Assembly (NCBI GenBank): GCA_041394845.1
Contig: JAWKHL010000001.1
Span: 682,001-746,000, forward strand
DNA length: 64,000 nt
Source of the DNA: JAHCHG01 sp041394845
Lineage (GTDB): Bacteria > Acidobacteriota > Blastocatellia > Pyrinomonadales > Pyrinomonadaceae
Direction of reading: 5' to 3'
Shown here: positions 54,411 to 62,384 of the stretch, one piece after another
Layout: every line of letters begins with the position of its first letter
How positions within the stretch are numbered: the first letter of the stretch is position 1
The notes under the pieces: model-generated
The model's database searches: none
What the model saw: the letters and a program-made list of their open reading frames with translations, nothing else
What the model was told of the DNA's origin: nothing
Position numbers and translations under genes: made by a program

Positions 54411-54467
54411 CTCCTTATTGGTTTTTGTACTCGCCGGGATTATTTGTAAACCAATAAACCCCGGCAA
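54411..54467 (-). promoter_or_regulatory. Candidate rpsB leader pseudoknot (S2 autoregulatory element)
   Basis: On the minus strand, stem 1 is GCCGGG (54465-54460) with CCCGGC (54438-54433), extendable by wobble pairs. Its loop holds TTATTGGTTT (54457-54448), which pairs perfectly (10 bp) with AAACCAATAA (54424-54415) downstream of stem 1. The ribosome binding site GGAG (54414-54411) follows immediately. This is an H-type pseudoknot abutting the start region. S2 in other bacteria represses its own mRNA through a leader pseudoknot. Confidence 0.6.
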
Positions 54468-54476
54468 TGGAATCAA

Positions 54477-54560
54477 TTGATTTTGGATTGCCGATTTTGG
54501 ATTTTGGATTATGCAGGTAAAACATTCAATCCAAAATCCAAATTCTAAAATCCAAAATCG
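54477..54560. repeat. Heptamer-repeat inverted repeat (ATCCAAA family)
   Basis: Left arm: GATTTTGGATT units (54478-54510). Right arm: AATCCAAAATCC units (54530-54560), complementary over about 30 bp around a loop of about 19 nt. It lies between rpsI and rpsB. Confidence 0.85.
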
Positions 54561-54561
54561 A

Positions 54562-54954
54562 TTATCTTTTCGAGAACTGGAATCTCGCCCGGGCGCCTTT
54601 TTGCCCGTATTTCTTGCGTTCCTTTTTGCGCGGGTCGCGCGTGATCAAACCGGCCTTTTTTAGGACCGGACGCAAATCCTGATTGTATTCGAGCAGGGCG
54701 CGGGTGATGCCGTGGCGAACGGCTCCGGCCTGCCCGGCGTTTCCGCCTCCGGCGACGTTGATGAGAATGTCGAATTTGCCGACCGTATCGGTCAGTCGGA
54801 GCGGTTGATTGATGATCATCCGCAAGGCTTCATTCGGAAAATAATCCTCAAATTGGCGCCGGTTTACTTTGATCTCGCCATTTCCAGGGCGCAGGTAAAC
54901 TCTCGCTGTCGAGGTTTTTCTCCGGCCCGTTCCGTAATATTGTATTTCTGCCAT
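54562..54954 (-). CDS. rpsI: Ribosomal protein uS9
   Basis: 130 aa, standard length. It has the family N-terminus YYGTGRRKTSTARVYLRPG and the C-terminal GLITRDPRKKERKKYG...RFQFSKR tail that reaches the decoding centre. ATG 54954 is chosen because it gives the usual S9 length; an upstream in-frame start would be encoded by the CAGTGGT repeat. It is co-transcribed with rplM upstream. Confidence 0.97.
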   Translation of the reverse strand: MAEIQYYGTGRRKTSTARVYLRPGNGEIKVNRRQFEDYFPNEALRMIINQPLRLTDTVGKFDILINVAGGGNAGQAGAVRHGITRALLEYNQDLRPVLKKAGLITRDPRKKERKKYGQKGARARFQFSKR

Positions 54955-54965
54955 ATCTTTTTTTA

Positions 54966-55041
54966 TCAGTGGTCGGTGGCCAGTGGTCGGCGGCCGGTTC
55001 TTTTTCCGAACACTTATCACCAACCATTGACCACTGAGAAT
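54966..55041. repeat. Heptamer-repeat inverted repeat (CAGTGGT family)
   Basis: Left arm CAGTGGTCGGTGGCCAGTGG (54968-54987) and right arm around CACCAACCATTGACCACTGA (55019-55038) are imperfect complements built from CAGTGGT-like heptamers. It lies between rplM and rpsI. Confidence 0.75.
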
Positions 55042-55484
55042 TACTTGGTTTCGATGTCGATCGCTTCCGGTTGCTGGGCGGCGTGCGGATGTTCTCCGCC
55101 GGCGTAAACTTTCAGTTTTTTGGCCATCGCCCGTCCGAGTTTGGTTTTCGGAAGCATTCCCTTGACGGCGAATTCGATCACCCGTTCGGGATGCTTTTCG
55201 AACATCTCCTTGACCGGAACTTCGCGCAAACCGCCGGGATAAAGCGTGTGCCGACGATAGAGCTTCTGGTCGTTTTTGGAACCCTTGAAGACGGCGTGCC
55301 GGGCGTTGATGACAACCACGTGATCGCCCATGTCCATAAACGGCGTGTAGGCCGGATTGTTCTTGCCCGTCAAAATGCGGGCAACTTCCGTCGCCAGCCG
55401 ACCAACCGTTTTATCTTTGGCGTCCACAACAAACCATTTACGATTTTCGGCCAAACCCTTTCCACTTGGAAAATAAGTACTCAT
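55041..55484 (-). CDS. rplM: Ribosomal protein uL13
   Basis: 147 aa, standard length. Family signatures: KGLAENRKWFVVDAKDKTVGRLATEVA region (shown in part), YTPFMDMGDHVVVINA, and AVKGMLPKTKLGRAMAKKLKVYAG. It is the first gene of the ribosomal block; the usual partner rpsI follows. The 84-bp upstream gap holds no distinctive structure that I can name. Confidence 0.97.
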   Translation of the reverse strand: MSTYFPSGKGLAENRKWFVVDAKDKTVGRLATEVARILTGKNNPAYTPFMDMGDHVVVINARHAVFKGSKNDQKLYRRHTLYPGGLREVPVKEMFEKHPERVIEFAVKGMLPKTKLGRAMAKKLKVYAGGEHPHAAQQPEAIDIETK

Positions 55485-55568
55485 AATTGCCTACTCTGTT
55501 TAGTATTTCCGCTAAAACGCGAACGGTAAGAATATCGAAATATTCCGACCGAGTCAAGCAAAGACGGC

Positions 55569-56105
55569 CTATTCGAAAACAAAACCGAAACGCGTCCCCG
55601 CCATAATCAAACCGACCATCGTTTTGGCATCGACGATCTCGTTCCGGCGGATCATTTCAAAGGCCTCCGGAAAGGTGAATTTTTCGATCTCGATGGTTTC
55701 GTCCTCGTCCAGATTTTGAGCCGTTTCGGTAAATTCAGCGGCCAGAAAAAGGTACATTTTTTCGTTCAAAAAACCCGGCGAAACGTAGAATTCGGTCAAT
55801 TTTTCGATTCGATTCGCCACCACTCCGACCTCTTCCTCGAGTTCACGCCTGGCCCCGGTTTCCGGCTTTTCGCCCGCTTTTAAAGTCCCGGCCGGGATCT
55901 CGTACAAATAATCGCGGGCCGGATGACGATATTGTTTAACCAGCGCCACCCGTTGGTCGGCGAAAACCGGCACGATGACACAGCTTCCGTTGTGAGTGAC
56001 GATCTCACGCTGATATTCCTTATCGCCTTCACGAATGGTGTCGATCAGGACATCGAACACCTTTCCGCGATAAACCTTTTCCGATCCAATAGTTTCGGCT
56101 CCCAT
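55569..56105 (-). CDS. NUDIX hydrolase, ADP-ribose pyrophosphatase type
   Basis: 178 aa. The Nudix box G-x5-E-x7-REUxEExGU is complete (GTLKAGEKPETGARRELEEEVG). The preceding YRHPARDYLYEIPAG motif and overall length fit the ADP-ribose/ADP-sugar pyrophosphatase branch, which hydrolyses ADP-ribose to AMP and ribose 5-phosphate. Cytoplasmic housekeeping role. It lies downstream of the two glycosylase genes, separated from them by an ATCCAAA heptamer repeat. Confidence 0.9.
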   Translation of the reverse strand: MGAETIGSEKVYRGKVFDVLIDTIREGDKEYQREIVTHNGSCVIVPVFADQRVALVKQYRHPARDYLYEIPAGTLKAGEKPETGARRELEEEVGVVANRIEKLTEFYVSPGFLNEKMYLFLAAEFTETAQNLDEDETIEIEKFTFPEAFEMIRRNEIVDAKTMVGLIMAGTRFGFVFE

Positions 56106-56110
56106 AAATT

Positions 56111-56145
56111 AATCCAAAATCCAAAATCCAAAATCTAAAATCCAA
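56111..56145. repeat. Heptamer repeat (ATCCAAA family), direct units only
   Basis: AATCCAAAATCCAAAATCC and degenerate copies span 56111-56145, overlapping the last codons of the glycosylase-like gene at 56135. No inverted arm is seen here. Confidence 0.8.
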
Positions 56146-56728
56146 GAATGTCCCTGACCTTTTTCATATCCTCCCAAACCTCGCGTTTTTTTGTCGGATC
56201 GCGCAAAAGATAGGCCGGATTGAAGGTCGGCATCAGTTTTATTCCGTTGTAATCGTAAAATTCGCCTCTGATCTGAGAGATCGCTTTTTTTGTGTTGAGC
56301 AATGCTTTGGTCGGCGTGTTGCCAAGAGAGATTATAACTTTTGGTTTGATGGCCAGAATCTCCCTGTGCAGATAAGGCGTAAAAAATTTCAAAATGTCGG
56401 GCGTCAGATCCTCACCCTGTGAGATGTATTTGACGACATTTGTAAGATAAACGTCCTCTCGCTTTAACCCGATCGATAAAAGAATTTTTTCAAGGAGCTG
56501 ACCGACCGGCCCCATAAAAGGTTTTTCCGATGCGGCGTCGGGCGGCCCCGGCGATTCGCCGACCACGACCACGTCCGCCTTTTGGTTGCCGGTTCCGAAG
56601 ATAAAAAATTCATTGGCCAAGGTCGGGATCGATTTGGCTTTTTCAAGCAATTCGCGATTGATCTCTTCGATCATTTCGGTCGAAGAGATATTTTCCGCCA
56701 AATCGTCAAAAAGTGTCGGGCTATTCAT
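56135..56728 (-). CDS. Cysteine-free uracil-DNA-glycosylase-like protein (family 4 paralogue)
   Basis: 197 aa. It aligns by eye along its length with the family-4 glycosylase encoded directly upstream (shared blocks VVVGESPGPPDA, KPFMGPVGQLLEKIL, GLKREDVYLTN, PKVIISLGNT, PAYLLRDP, KKREVWEDMKKVRD). However, it has no cysteine at all, so the 4Fe-4S cluster of family 4 cannot form, and the motif His is Asn170 (FNPAYLL instead of FHPAYLL). It is probably a diverged duplicate with altered or lost glycosylase activity. ATG 56728 follows GGGGAAAA; the TTG 12 nt upstream would overlap it. The last codons run into heptamer-repeat DNA. Confidence 0.8.
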   Translation of the reverse strand: MNSPTLFDDLAENISSTEMIEEINRELLEKAKSIPTLANEFFIFGTGNQKADVVVVGESPGPPDAASEKPFMGPVGQLLEKILLSIGLKREDVYLTNVVKYISQGEDLTPDILKFFTPYLHREILAIKPKVIISLGNTPTKALLNTKKAISQIRGEFYDYNGIKLMPTFNPAYLLRDPTKKREVWEDMKKVRDILGF

Positions 56729-56797
56729 CTTTTTCCCCAAAAAAACTCAAAATTAAAGCCTGCATTTTTCAAAAAAGGAAGACACCCGGAAAAAAAT

Positions 56798-57799
56798 CTA
56801 GGTTTTTTCCAACTCATCACGGACCTTTTTCATGTCTTCCCAGACCTCGCGTTTTTTGCGCGGGTCGCGCAGAAGATATGCCGGGTGAAAGGTCGGCATC
56901 ACTTTGACGCCGAAATAATCCTGAAAATTGCCGCGCAGTTTGGTGATCCCGACCTTTGTATCGAGAAGATTCTGCGTGGCGGTATTGCCGAGGACGACGA
57001 TGACTTTTGGCCGGACGACGGCGATCTCGCGAAGCAGGAAGGGCTTGCAGGTGGCGGATTCTTCGGCCGTTGGTTGCCGGTTTCCGGGCGGCCGACAGCG
57101 GTTGATGTTGCCGATGAAAACGTCCTCGCGCTTCATCCCGATGGCCTCGATGATCTTGTTCAAAAGCTGTCCCGCCCTCCCGACGAAAGGCTCGCCCTGT
57201 GCGTCCTCATCGGCTCCGGGGGCTTCGCCGACAAACATCAGTTGGGCCTCACGGTTTCCGGTGCTGTGGACGATCTTGGTTCGGCCTTGATGCAGGGGGC
57301 AACGGGTGCAATCGCCGATCTCGGCGCGGATCGCTTCGACGGTTTCGCCCGATTCGGGCAATTGCCGGGACATATCGCCGAACAGCGAAGGAATTTCTTC
57401 TGTGGTTTTGGCTGGCATTGGTTTTTCTTCCTTGATCGGATCCTGAATTTTGTTGGCCGGAAAATTAAAGGTGTTTCGTTTGGGCAAATCACCCAATTTT
57501 GAAAGCTTTGTTTGTTCGAGAATGCTTTGTTTCGATGCTCTCGGCGGTTCGGTTTCAGTCGGCGGGGCCTTTTGGGCGATCGATTTTACAATGTCTTCGG
57601 CCGGAACGAATTTTTCCAGTCTTTCGCGCGGAATCTCGGTTTTGGTCGATTCGATTTGAAGGTCCCGCGTCGGGGTCGGGAAAATATCCGGCAGATCCGC
57701 ATCCAGATTTTCCACCCCGATCTCCCGCAGATAGAGGATTTCCTCTTTCAGGTCGGTGAGCAGATCAGCCAGATTTTCCCGATGATTCGAATCGTTCAT
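56798..57799 (-). CDS. Family 4 uracil-DNA glycosylase with N-terminal extension
   Basis: 333 aa. Removes uracil from DNA. The 4Fe-4S ligands Cys164, Cys167 (DCTRCPLH), Cys235 (NINRCRPP) and Cys251 (SATCKPF) are all present, with motif GEAPGADED and the catalytic-loop FHPAYLLR (His305). Residues 1 to about 150 form a non-conserved, charged N-terminal extension absent from short homologues. Its start overlaps the coaBC stop by 4 nt (57796-57799), so the genes are coupled. Confidence 0.93.
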   Translation of the reverse strand: MNDSNHRENLADLLTDLKEEILYLREIGVENLDADLPDIFPTPTRDLQIESTKTEIPRERLEKFVPAEDIVKSIAQKAPPTETEPPRASKQSILEQTKLSKLGDLPKRNTFNFPANKIQDPIKEEKPMPAKTTEEIPSLFGDMSRQLPESGETVEAIRAEIGDCTRCPLHQGRTKIVHSTGNREAQLMFVGEAPGADEDAQGEPFVGRAGQLLNKIIEAIGMKREDVFIGNINRCRPPGNRQPTAEESATCKPFLLREIAVVRPKVIVVLGNTATQNLLDTKVGITKLRGNFQDYFGVKVMPTFHPAYLLRDPRKKREVWEDMKKVRDELEKT

Positions 57800-59043
57800 T
57801 TTATTTCATTCCTGAGTTTTACGATCTCGTCCAGTATTTTGTCCGCCAATTCGCGTTTTGACATCAGGGGCAGGTCGATCGGTCCCCGGCCGTTGCGGCT
57901 TAAAATGGTGGCGATATTGGTGTCGGTGTTGAACCCCGCACCTTTTTTTGTGATGTCATTGGCGATGACCAGATCGAGATTTTTCCTTTCCATTTTTGAC
58001 CGGGCATATTCGACGACATCGTTGGTTTCGGCGGCAAAACCGATCACAAGCAGTTCGTCGTGCCGATTTCGGGAAACATTGGTTAAAATGTCGGGCGTTT
58101 TTTCCATTTCAAGGGTCAGCGAATCGCTTTTGTCCTTTTTGATTTTGGCATCGGCGACATTTTTCGGCCGGTAATCGGCCACGGCCGCCGCGCCGATAAA
58201 AATGGTTTGCCGGGGAAGTTCTGCTAAAACGGCCCGATACATCTCCTCGGCCGAAACCGCCCGGATGACCTTCACGTTTTCGGGCGGAGAAACGGTCGTA
58301 ACGCCGCAGACCGCCGTAACATTTGCGCCCCGAAGGGCGGCGGCTTCGGCCACCGCAAAGCCCATTTTCCCGGAGGAATGATTGGAAATAAACCGGACCG
58401 GGTCGATGGCCTCGCGGGTTCCTCCGACGGTGATCAGGATGTTTTCACCGAGCAGATCGGCCGCTTTCGGATTTTGGATTTTGGATTTTGGATTATTAAG
58501 CAGGGCGAGAGCTTGGGCGGCGATGTTTTCGACATCTTCAAGTTTGCCGGTGCCGACGGTTTTGCAGGCCAATTCTCCCGCGACGGGGTCGACGAAATGA
58601 ACGCCGTCCTGTCTTAAACGGGCGATGTTTCGCTCGGTTGAGGGATGCTCCCACATTGAAACGTTCATCGCCGGGGCGATCATAACCGGAGCGGTCGAGG
58701 CCAGATATGTCGAACTGAGAAAATCGTCGGCGATCCCGTTTGCGAATTTGGCCAAAATATTGGCCGTCGCCGGAACGATCAATAACAGATCTATGTTCTG
58801 GGAAAAATTGATATGGGCGATCGGGTCGGGATTGCCCGGAGCGTAATCATCGACCAGAACGTAATTTTCGGTCAAGGCCCGAAAAGTAAGAGGCCGGATG
58901 AATTCGGTGGCGTGCGCGGTCATGGCCACCAGGACTTCGCATCCCGCCTTTTGCAAAAGCCGCAAAACCTCGATGGCTTTGTAGGCGGCGATCCCGCCCG
59001 AAACTCCGAGTCCGACGCGAAATGTCTTTTCAGTTTCGTTCAT
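57796..59043 (-). CDS. coaBC: Bifunctional phosphopantothenoylcysteine decarboxylase / phosphopantothenate-cysteine ligase
   Basis: 415 aa, second and third steps of coenzyme A synthesis from phosphopantothenate. The CoaC half has GVSGGIAAYKAIEVLR, APAMNVSMWEHP and ACKTVGTGKL with the active-site Cys. The CoaB half has ILITVGGTREAIDPVRFISNHSSGKMG (in part), and AAVADYRPK. The linker between halves (about residues 183-192, NPKSKIQNPK) is encoded by an ATCCAAA heptamer repeat in frame. ATG 59043 gives the usual N-terminus; upstream in-frame starts are rejected. It is the head of an operon with the two glycosylases and the NUDIX gene. Confidence 0.95.
   Translation of the reverse strand: MNETEKTFRVGLGVSGGIAAYKAIEVLRLLQKAGCEVLVAMTAHATEFIRPLTFRALTENYVLVDDYAPGNPDPIAHINFSQNIDLLLIVPATANILAKFANGIADDFLSSTYLASTAPVMIAPAMNVSMWEHPSTERNIARLRQDGVHFVDPVAGELACKTVGTGKLEDVENIAAQALALLNNPKSKIQNPKAADLLGENILITVGGTREAIDPVRFISNHSSGKMGFAVAEAAALRGANVTAVCGVTTVSPPENVKVIRAVSAEEMYRAVLAELPRQTIFIGAAAVADYRPKNVADAKIKKDKSDSLTLEMEKTPDILTNVSRNRHDELLVIGFAAETNDVVEYARSKMERKNLDLVIANDITKKGAGFNTDTNIATILSRNGRGPIDLPLMSKRELADKILDEIVKLRNEIK
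58469..58495. repeat. In-frame heptamer repeat within coaBC
   Basis: GGATTTTGGATTTTGGATT-type units on the + strand (ATCCAAA on the coding strand) encode the CoaC-CoaB linker. The 7-bp period yields a 7-residue protein period over three units without breaking the frame. Confidence 0.85.
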
Positions 59044-59262
59044 ATAATGGCGTTTTTCACAAACAGTATTATTGTGAAATTTGGTGAAAAAATTCAAAAG
59101 TCCGTAAAGCGAGTTTAACATTAACCCGAACCCGTGCGGAAATTGCGGAAAGGCGGTCCGGTCGAATGTGGCCGACAACGTCAAACCCGGCCCTCTTTTA
59201 TGTTAAGATTAAAACGGATCGGAAGTTTGAAAAATCGAACCGATCAAACGGGATCAGAAAAA

Positions 59263-59616
59263 ATGAAAACGGAAAAAGAAACCGAACAGCCGAATCTTTT
59301 TGAAGCCAAAACCGGGCGGGGCGATGGCGAAAAAATTGTTCTGTACGCCCTCGGTGAATTCCAATCCCGCGGCTTTCAGCTGATCGACCGGGAATTGGCA
59401 CTGGATCGCCTTCGGGGAGCTTTTAAACGGTCGGCGGAGGGCTTCGGTTCGGAGGAATTGCCCGACGAAAAACTGGCCCAGATCCTGACCGAAATCGGAG
59501 CCCAGGTCAAAAAGGTTCCGAGCTATGTCGCCAAGCATCCCTACCGGATCACCATCGGGAATGAACTCGCAATCAGGGCATTTGACTGTTACAAGCGGGA
59601 AACGGAGAAAGATTGA
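59263..59616 (+). CDS. Hypothetical protein, 117 aa
   Basis: Not recognised. The product is soluble, Glu/Lys/Arg-rich and without signal peptide, with a central helical region (LALDRLRGAFKRSAEG) and a C-terminal segment (VKKVPSYVAKHPYRITIGNELAIRAF). ATG 59263 follows GGGATC by a few nt; longer in-frame starts are less likely, as the extension is basic and non-conserved in character. It is divergent from coaBC, whose usual neighbour in other bacteria is rpoZ, but it lacks omega-subunit motifs. Its stop abuts the next gene directly, so they are probably coupled. Confidence 0.65.
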   Translation: MKTEKETEQPNLFEAKTGRGDGEKIVLYALGEFQSRGFQLIDRELALDRLRGAFKRSAEGFGSEELPDEKLAQILTEIGAQVKKVPSYVAKHPYRITIGNELAIRAFDCYKRETEKD

Positions 59617-60303
59617 GTGAAAAAGATATTTGGAATCATTTTTATTTTGTTATTTGGAATTTCCGCCCTGGCGCAGAAAGGGGGAATCGAGATCTTGGAG
59701 ACCGGCGGGTTTCACGGGGAGGAAATCACCGCCAAAACCGGAGAAATCTGGCTCGGACTATTTCGCCAAAACGAAAATTTTGTGCTTCTTCCTTCGGTAA
59801 TCACGGTGGAGGAAGTAAACGACCCGATTGTTGACGGCCCGGAAGATCGTTCGGGAAAGGAGGTCAAAGTGCTGGGCCGGGAGGCCCCCCTTTTTCTGAT
59901 TCGGGGAAGGGGATTCGTCCAAAGCCGTGAGGTCAAAACCGTTTTTGCGGGGCCGGAATTGATCAATCGGAATTTCAACCGGGACTACGAGTTTTCGGGG
60001 CAAAAATACAACCTCCGGGTGGAGGGAGAAAAGGGGGAAACCCCGGAAAATTTAAATCAAACCTCGGCGCTGGTTTTAAGTCGCGGGGAAATAAAACAGG
60101 TCCTTTACAAACCGGAAAAATGCGACGATTGCGTCTGGCAAATAAACTGGGCCGGGGATATTGACGGCGACGGGCGTTTGGATTTTTATATGTACCTGAC
60201 GGATCATTACAATGTCGCCCGGATGAAATTATTTCTTTCGTCTTCGGCCGGCAAAGGTGCTTTGGTAAAAGAGGCGGCCGAGTTTGTAACCACCGGCTGT
60301 TAA
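59617..60303 (+). CDS. Exported hypothetical protein, 228 aa
   Basis: A signal peptide is clear (residues 1-19, ending SALAQ). The mature part is beta-rich and has an Asp-rich turn, DIDGDGRLDFYMYL, like a dockerin or EF-hand-type calcium loop (D-x-D-x-D-G-x-L-D). Three cysteines, two in CDDC and one at the C-terminus, may form a disulfide. No family is recognised. The GTG start lies directly after the stop of the preceding gene. Likely periplasmic. Confidence 0.65.
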   Translation: MKKIFGIIFILLFGISALAQKGGIEILETGGFHGEEITAKTGEIWLGLFRQNENFVLLPSVITVEEVNDPIVDGPEDRSGKEVKVLGREAPLFLIRGRGFVQSREVKTVFAGPELINRNFNRDYEFSGQKYNLRVEGEKGETPENLNQTSALVLSRGEIKQVLYKPEKCDDCVWQINWAGDIDGDGRLDFYMYLTDHYNVARMKLFLSSSAGKGALVKEAAEFVTTGC

Positions 60304-60441
60304 AAGGACTGAAATTTGAATTCGACCAAAAAGGTGATTAGTTCCTTTTACAATTTTACAAAACCGGACTTCTTCTTTAATCTCGGGCGGAAAATGTTAA
60401 ACTGGTAAGCCAGTTTGCTATTTTCATAGATCGGATTTTTT

Positions 60442-61350
60442 ATGGAAAAATCAAACGAAAAATTCGCCCAGTTGTGGCATTATTACGAAAAACATCTGCC
60501 CAATCTGGAAAGCGCTTTGCGGGAGCATCTGCCTCTGGCTCCGCCGAAGATCGAAACGCAGTTTAACGAGGCGATAGAGTACGCCTTGTTTTCCGGCGGG
60601 AAACGTCTGCGGCCGGTTTTGACCCTTTTGGGAGCCGAACTCGTCGGCGGGAATCCAGCCCTCATGGCGCCGTCGGCGGTGGCGGTCGAGTTCATTCATA
60701 CCAGTTCGCTGATCTTTGACGATCTGCCCTGTATGGACAACGCTTTGGAAAGGCGCGGGAAAACGGCTCTTCACGCCAAATTCGGCGAGGGATTGGCGAT
60801 TTTGGTGGGCCTTGGATTTTTAAATGCCGCCTACCCGTTGGTTTTTGTCAATCATTCGGGACAGCCGGAAAGGGCGATGCAGGCTCACGCCGAGATCGTC
60901 GAATGTGTCGGTGCTTCGGGAATGGTGGGCGGTCAGTCGGTCGATCTGGCGCTGGCCAAAAGCGCCGGAGGAGATGACCCGACGGATGACAATTTCGATT
61001 TTGAATCGATTCGAAATCTGAAAACCTCGGCCTTGATGCGGCTGGCTTTGCGGGTCGGGGCGATTCTGGCCGGGGCCAGTTATATCGAGTTGGCCCAATT
61101 GTCGCGATTTGCGGAATTGCTCGGGGACGCTTATCAACTCTCGGACGATCTGATCGATCTGGAGGAAGACGACGGGATCTTCGAGCAAAACAAGACCTTT
61201 GCCATCAATCGGGGAGTCGGTTCGGCCCAGCTTCAACTGAACAACCTGGTGGAAGAAGCAAAAAGAATCCTGATCGAAAATTTCCCCTCAAATGAAGCGC
61301 GGAGTTGCCTGGTGCAATTGACGGAATATCTTGCGGAGAGAAAGACCTGA
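60442..61350 (+). CDS. ispA: Polyprenyl (farnesyl/geranylgeranyl) diphosphate synthase
   Basis: 302 aa trans-prenyltransferase that condenses isopentenyl diphosphate with allylic diphosphates. Both Asp-rich motifs are visible: FDDLPCMDN (first, about residues 93-101) and YQLSDDLIDLEED (second), with GGKRLRP near the N-terminus and RRGKTALHAKFGE. Chain length is not certain from sequence. It is followed, with overlap or close spacing, by a squalene/phytoene synthase, which would use its product. ispA is the closest common symbol, but geranylgeranyl synthase is possible. Confidence 0.88.
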   Translation: MEKSNEKFAQLWHYYEKHLPNLESALREHLPLAPPKIETQFNEAIEYALFSGGKRLRPVLTLLGAELVGGNPALMAPSAVAVEFIHTSSLIFDDLPCMDNALERRGKTALHAKFGEGLAILVGLGFLNAAYPLVFVNHSGQPERAMQAHAEIVECVGASGMVGGQSVDLALAKSAGGDDPTDDNFDFESIRNLKTSALMRLALRVGAILAGASYIELAQLSRFAELLGDAYQLSDDLIDLEEDDGIFEQNKTFAINRGVGSAQLQLNNLVEEAKRILIENFPSNEARSCLVQLTEYLAERKT

Positions 61351-61394
61351 CGGACCGGTTTGAACGAGAGTTATTAAAACGTTTTGATCCGGGG

Positions 61395-62384
61395 ATGGGT
61401 TTGGGGAAGAATTTGAATTTTGATGAGATAGAAAAAGCCTACGATTATTGCGAAGGCGTCACCAAACTCCACGCCCGGAGTTTTTATTTTGCCGCCCGCT
61501 TTCTCCCCCGACCGAAACAAAGAGCCGTATTTCCGATCTACGCCTTTTGCCGCCACGTCGATGACGAGATCGATGAGATCGGCGGAACCGACGAAAAAAC
61601 ATCCGTCGAAACCGTCGAAAAATGGAAAACGAGGCTTCGGGAGGTTTACCAATTGAAAAATGAACCCGGCGGATTTTCAAACGAAACTAATTCTGAACAA
61701 CCCACCGAAACAAAAATCCCGGAATCCGGAATCCGAAATCCGAAATCCGAGGAACAAAGGCTGGTTTTGCTGGCCTGGCGCGATTTATTGAAAACTTTTC
61801 CGATCCCGGTCGAAACCCCTCTTGAACTGGTCGAGGGAGTTCTGATGGACACCAAAAAAAATCGGTATCAAACCTTTGAAGATCTTTATCTCTATTGTTA
61901 CCGGGTGGCTTCGACCGTCGGTTTGATGAGTTCAGAGATCTTGGGATATTCGGATAAAAAAGCCCTTGAATACGCCGAAGCGTTGGGGATCGGGATGCAA
62001 CTGACCAATATTTTGCGCGACGTCAAAGAGGACGCCGCAATTGGAAGGATCTATCTTCCACGAGAAGATCTTGAAGAGTTCGATGTTTCAGAGGAACAGA
62101 TCTTTGAGGGGAATTTCGACTCGAATTTTCGCCGCTTGATCCGTTTTCAGATCGAGAGGGCCAGAAATTATTACCGGATCGGCGAGCGGGGAATCGCCCT
62201 TTTGGAAAAGGACTCGCGTTTTACGGTTTTGCTGGCGTCGCGGATCTACGGGAAGATCCTCAATGAGATCGAAAAACTCGATTGCAATGTATTCCGGCAA
62301 AGGGCTCACACCACAAAAGTTCAGAAACTACTCGCAATTCCCGGCATCTGGTTGCGGTCAAAAAGGATCAAACGGATCACATGA
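61395..62384 (+). CDS. Squalene/phytoene synthase family protein (HpnD/CrtB-like)
   Basis: 329 aa head-to-head prenyl condensing enzyme. Motifs: SFYFAARFLP, YAFCRHVDDEIDEI (first Asp-rich), GLMSSEILGY, and QLTNILRDVKEDAAIGRIYLP (second Asp-rich). It could make presqualene diphosphate or phytoene; the local context (ispA only) does not decide. An insertion after about residue 90 (ETKIPESGIRNPKSEEQ) is encoded by an in-frame heptamer repeat. The start is uncertain: the frame is open back into ispA, and ATG 61395 is the first ATG after its stop, without a good ribosome binding site. The gene converges on the CAP-protein gene with 8 bp overlap. Confidence 0.85.
   Translation: MGLGKNLNFDEIEKAYDYCEGVTKLHARSFYFAARFLPRPKQRAVFPIYAFCRHVDDEIDEIGGTDEKTSVETVEKWKTRLREVYQLKNEPGGFSNETNSEQPTETKIPESGIRNPKSEEQRLVLLAWRDLLKTFPIPVETPLELVEGVLMDTKKNRYQTFEDLYLYCYRVASTVGLMSSEILGYSDKKALEYAEALGIGMQLTNILRDVKEDAAIGRIYLPREDLEEFDVSEEQIFEGNFDSNFRRLIRFQIERARNYYRIGERGIALLEKDSRFTVLLASRIYGKILNEIEKLDCNVFRQRAHTTKVQKLLAIPGIWLRSKRIKRIT
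61714..61750. repeat. In-frame heptamer repeat within the squalene/phytoene synthase gene
   Basis: Units ATCCCGG, AATCCGG, AATCCGA, AATCCGA add the loop IPESGIRNPKSE to the protein. This is the same family, in degenerate form, as at 4978 and 58469. Confidence 0.75.

Noticed and set aside
59044..59184. 47-residue N-terminal extension of CoaBC
   Set aside because: Not similar to CoaBC N-termini; ATG 59043 gives the standard start just before GVSGGIAAYKA.
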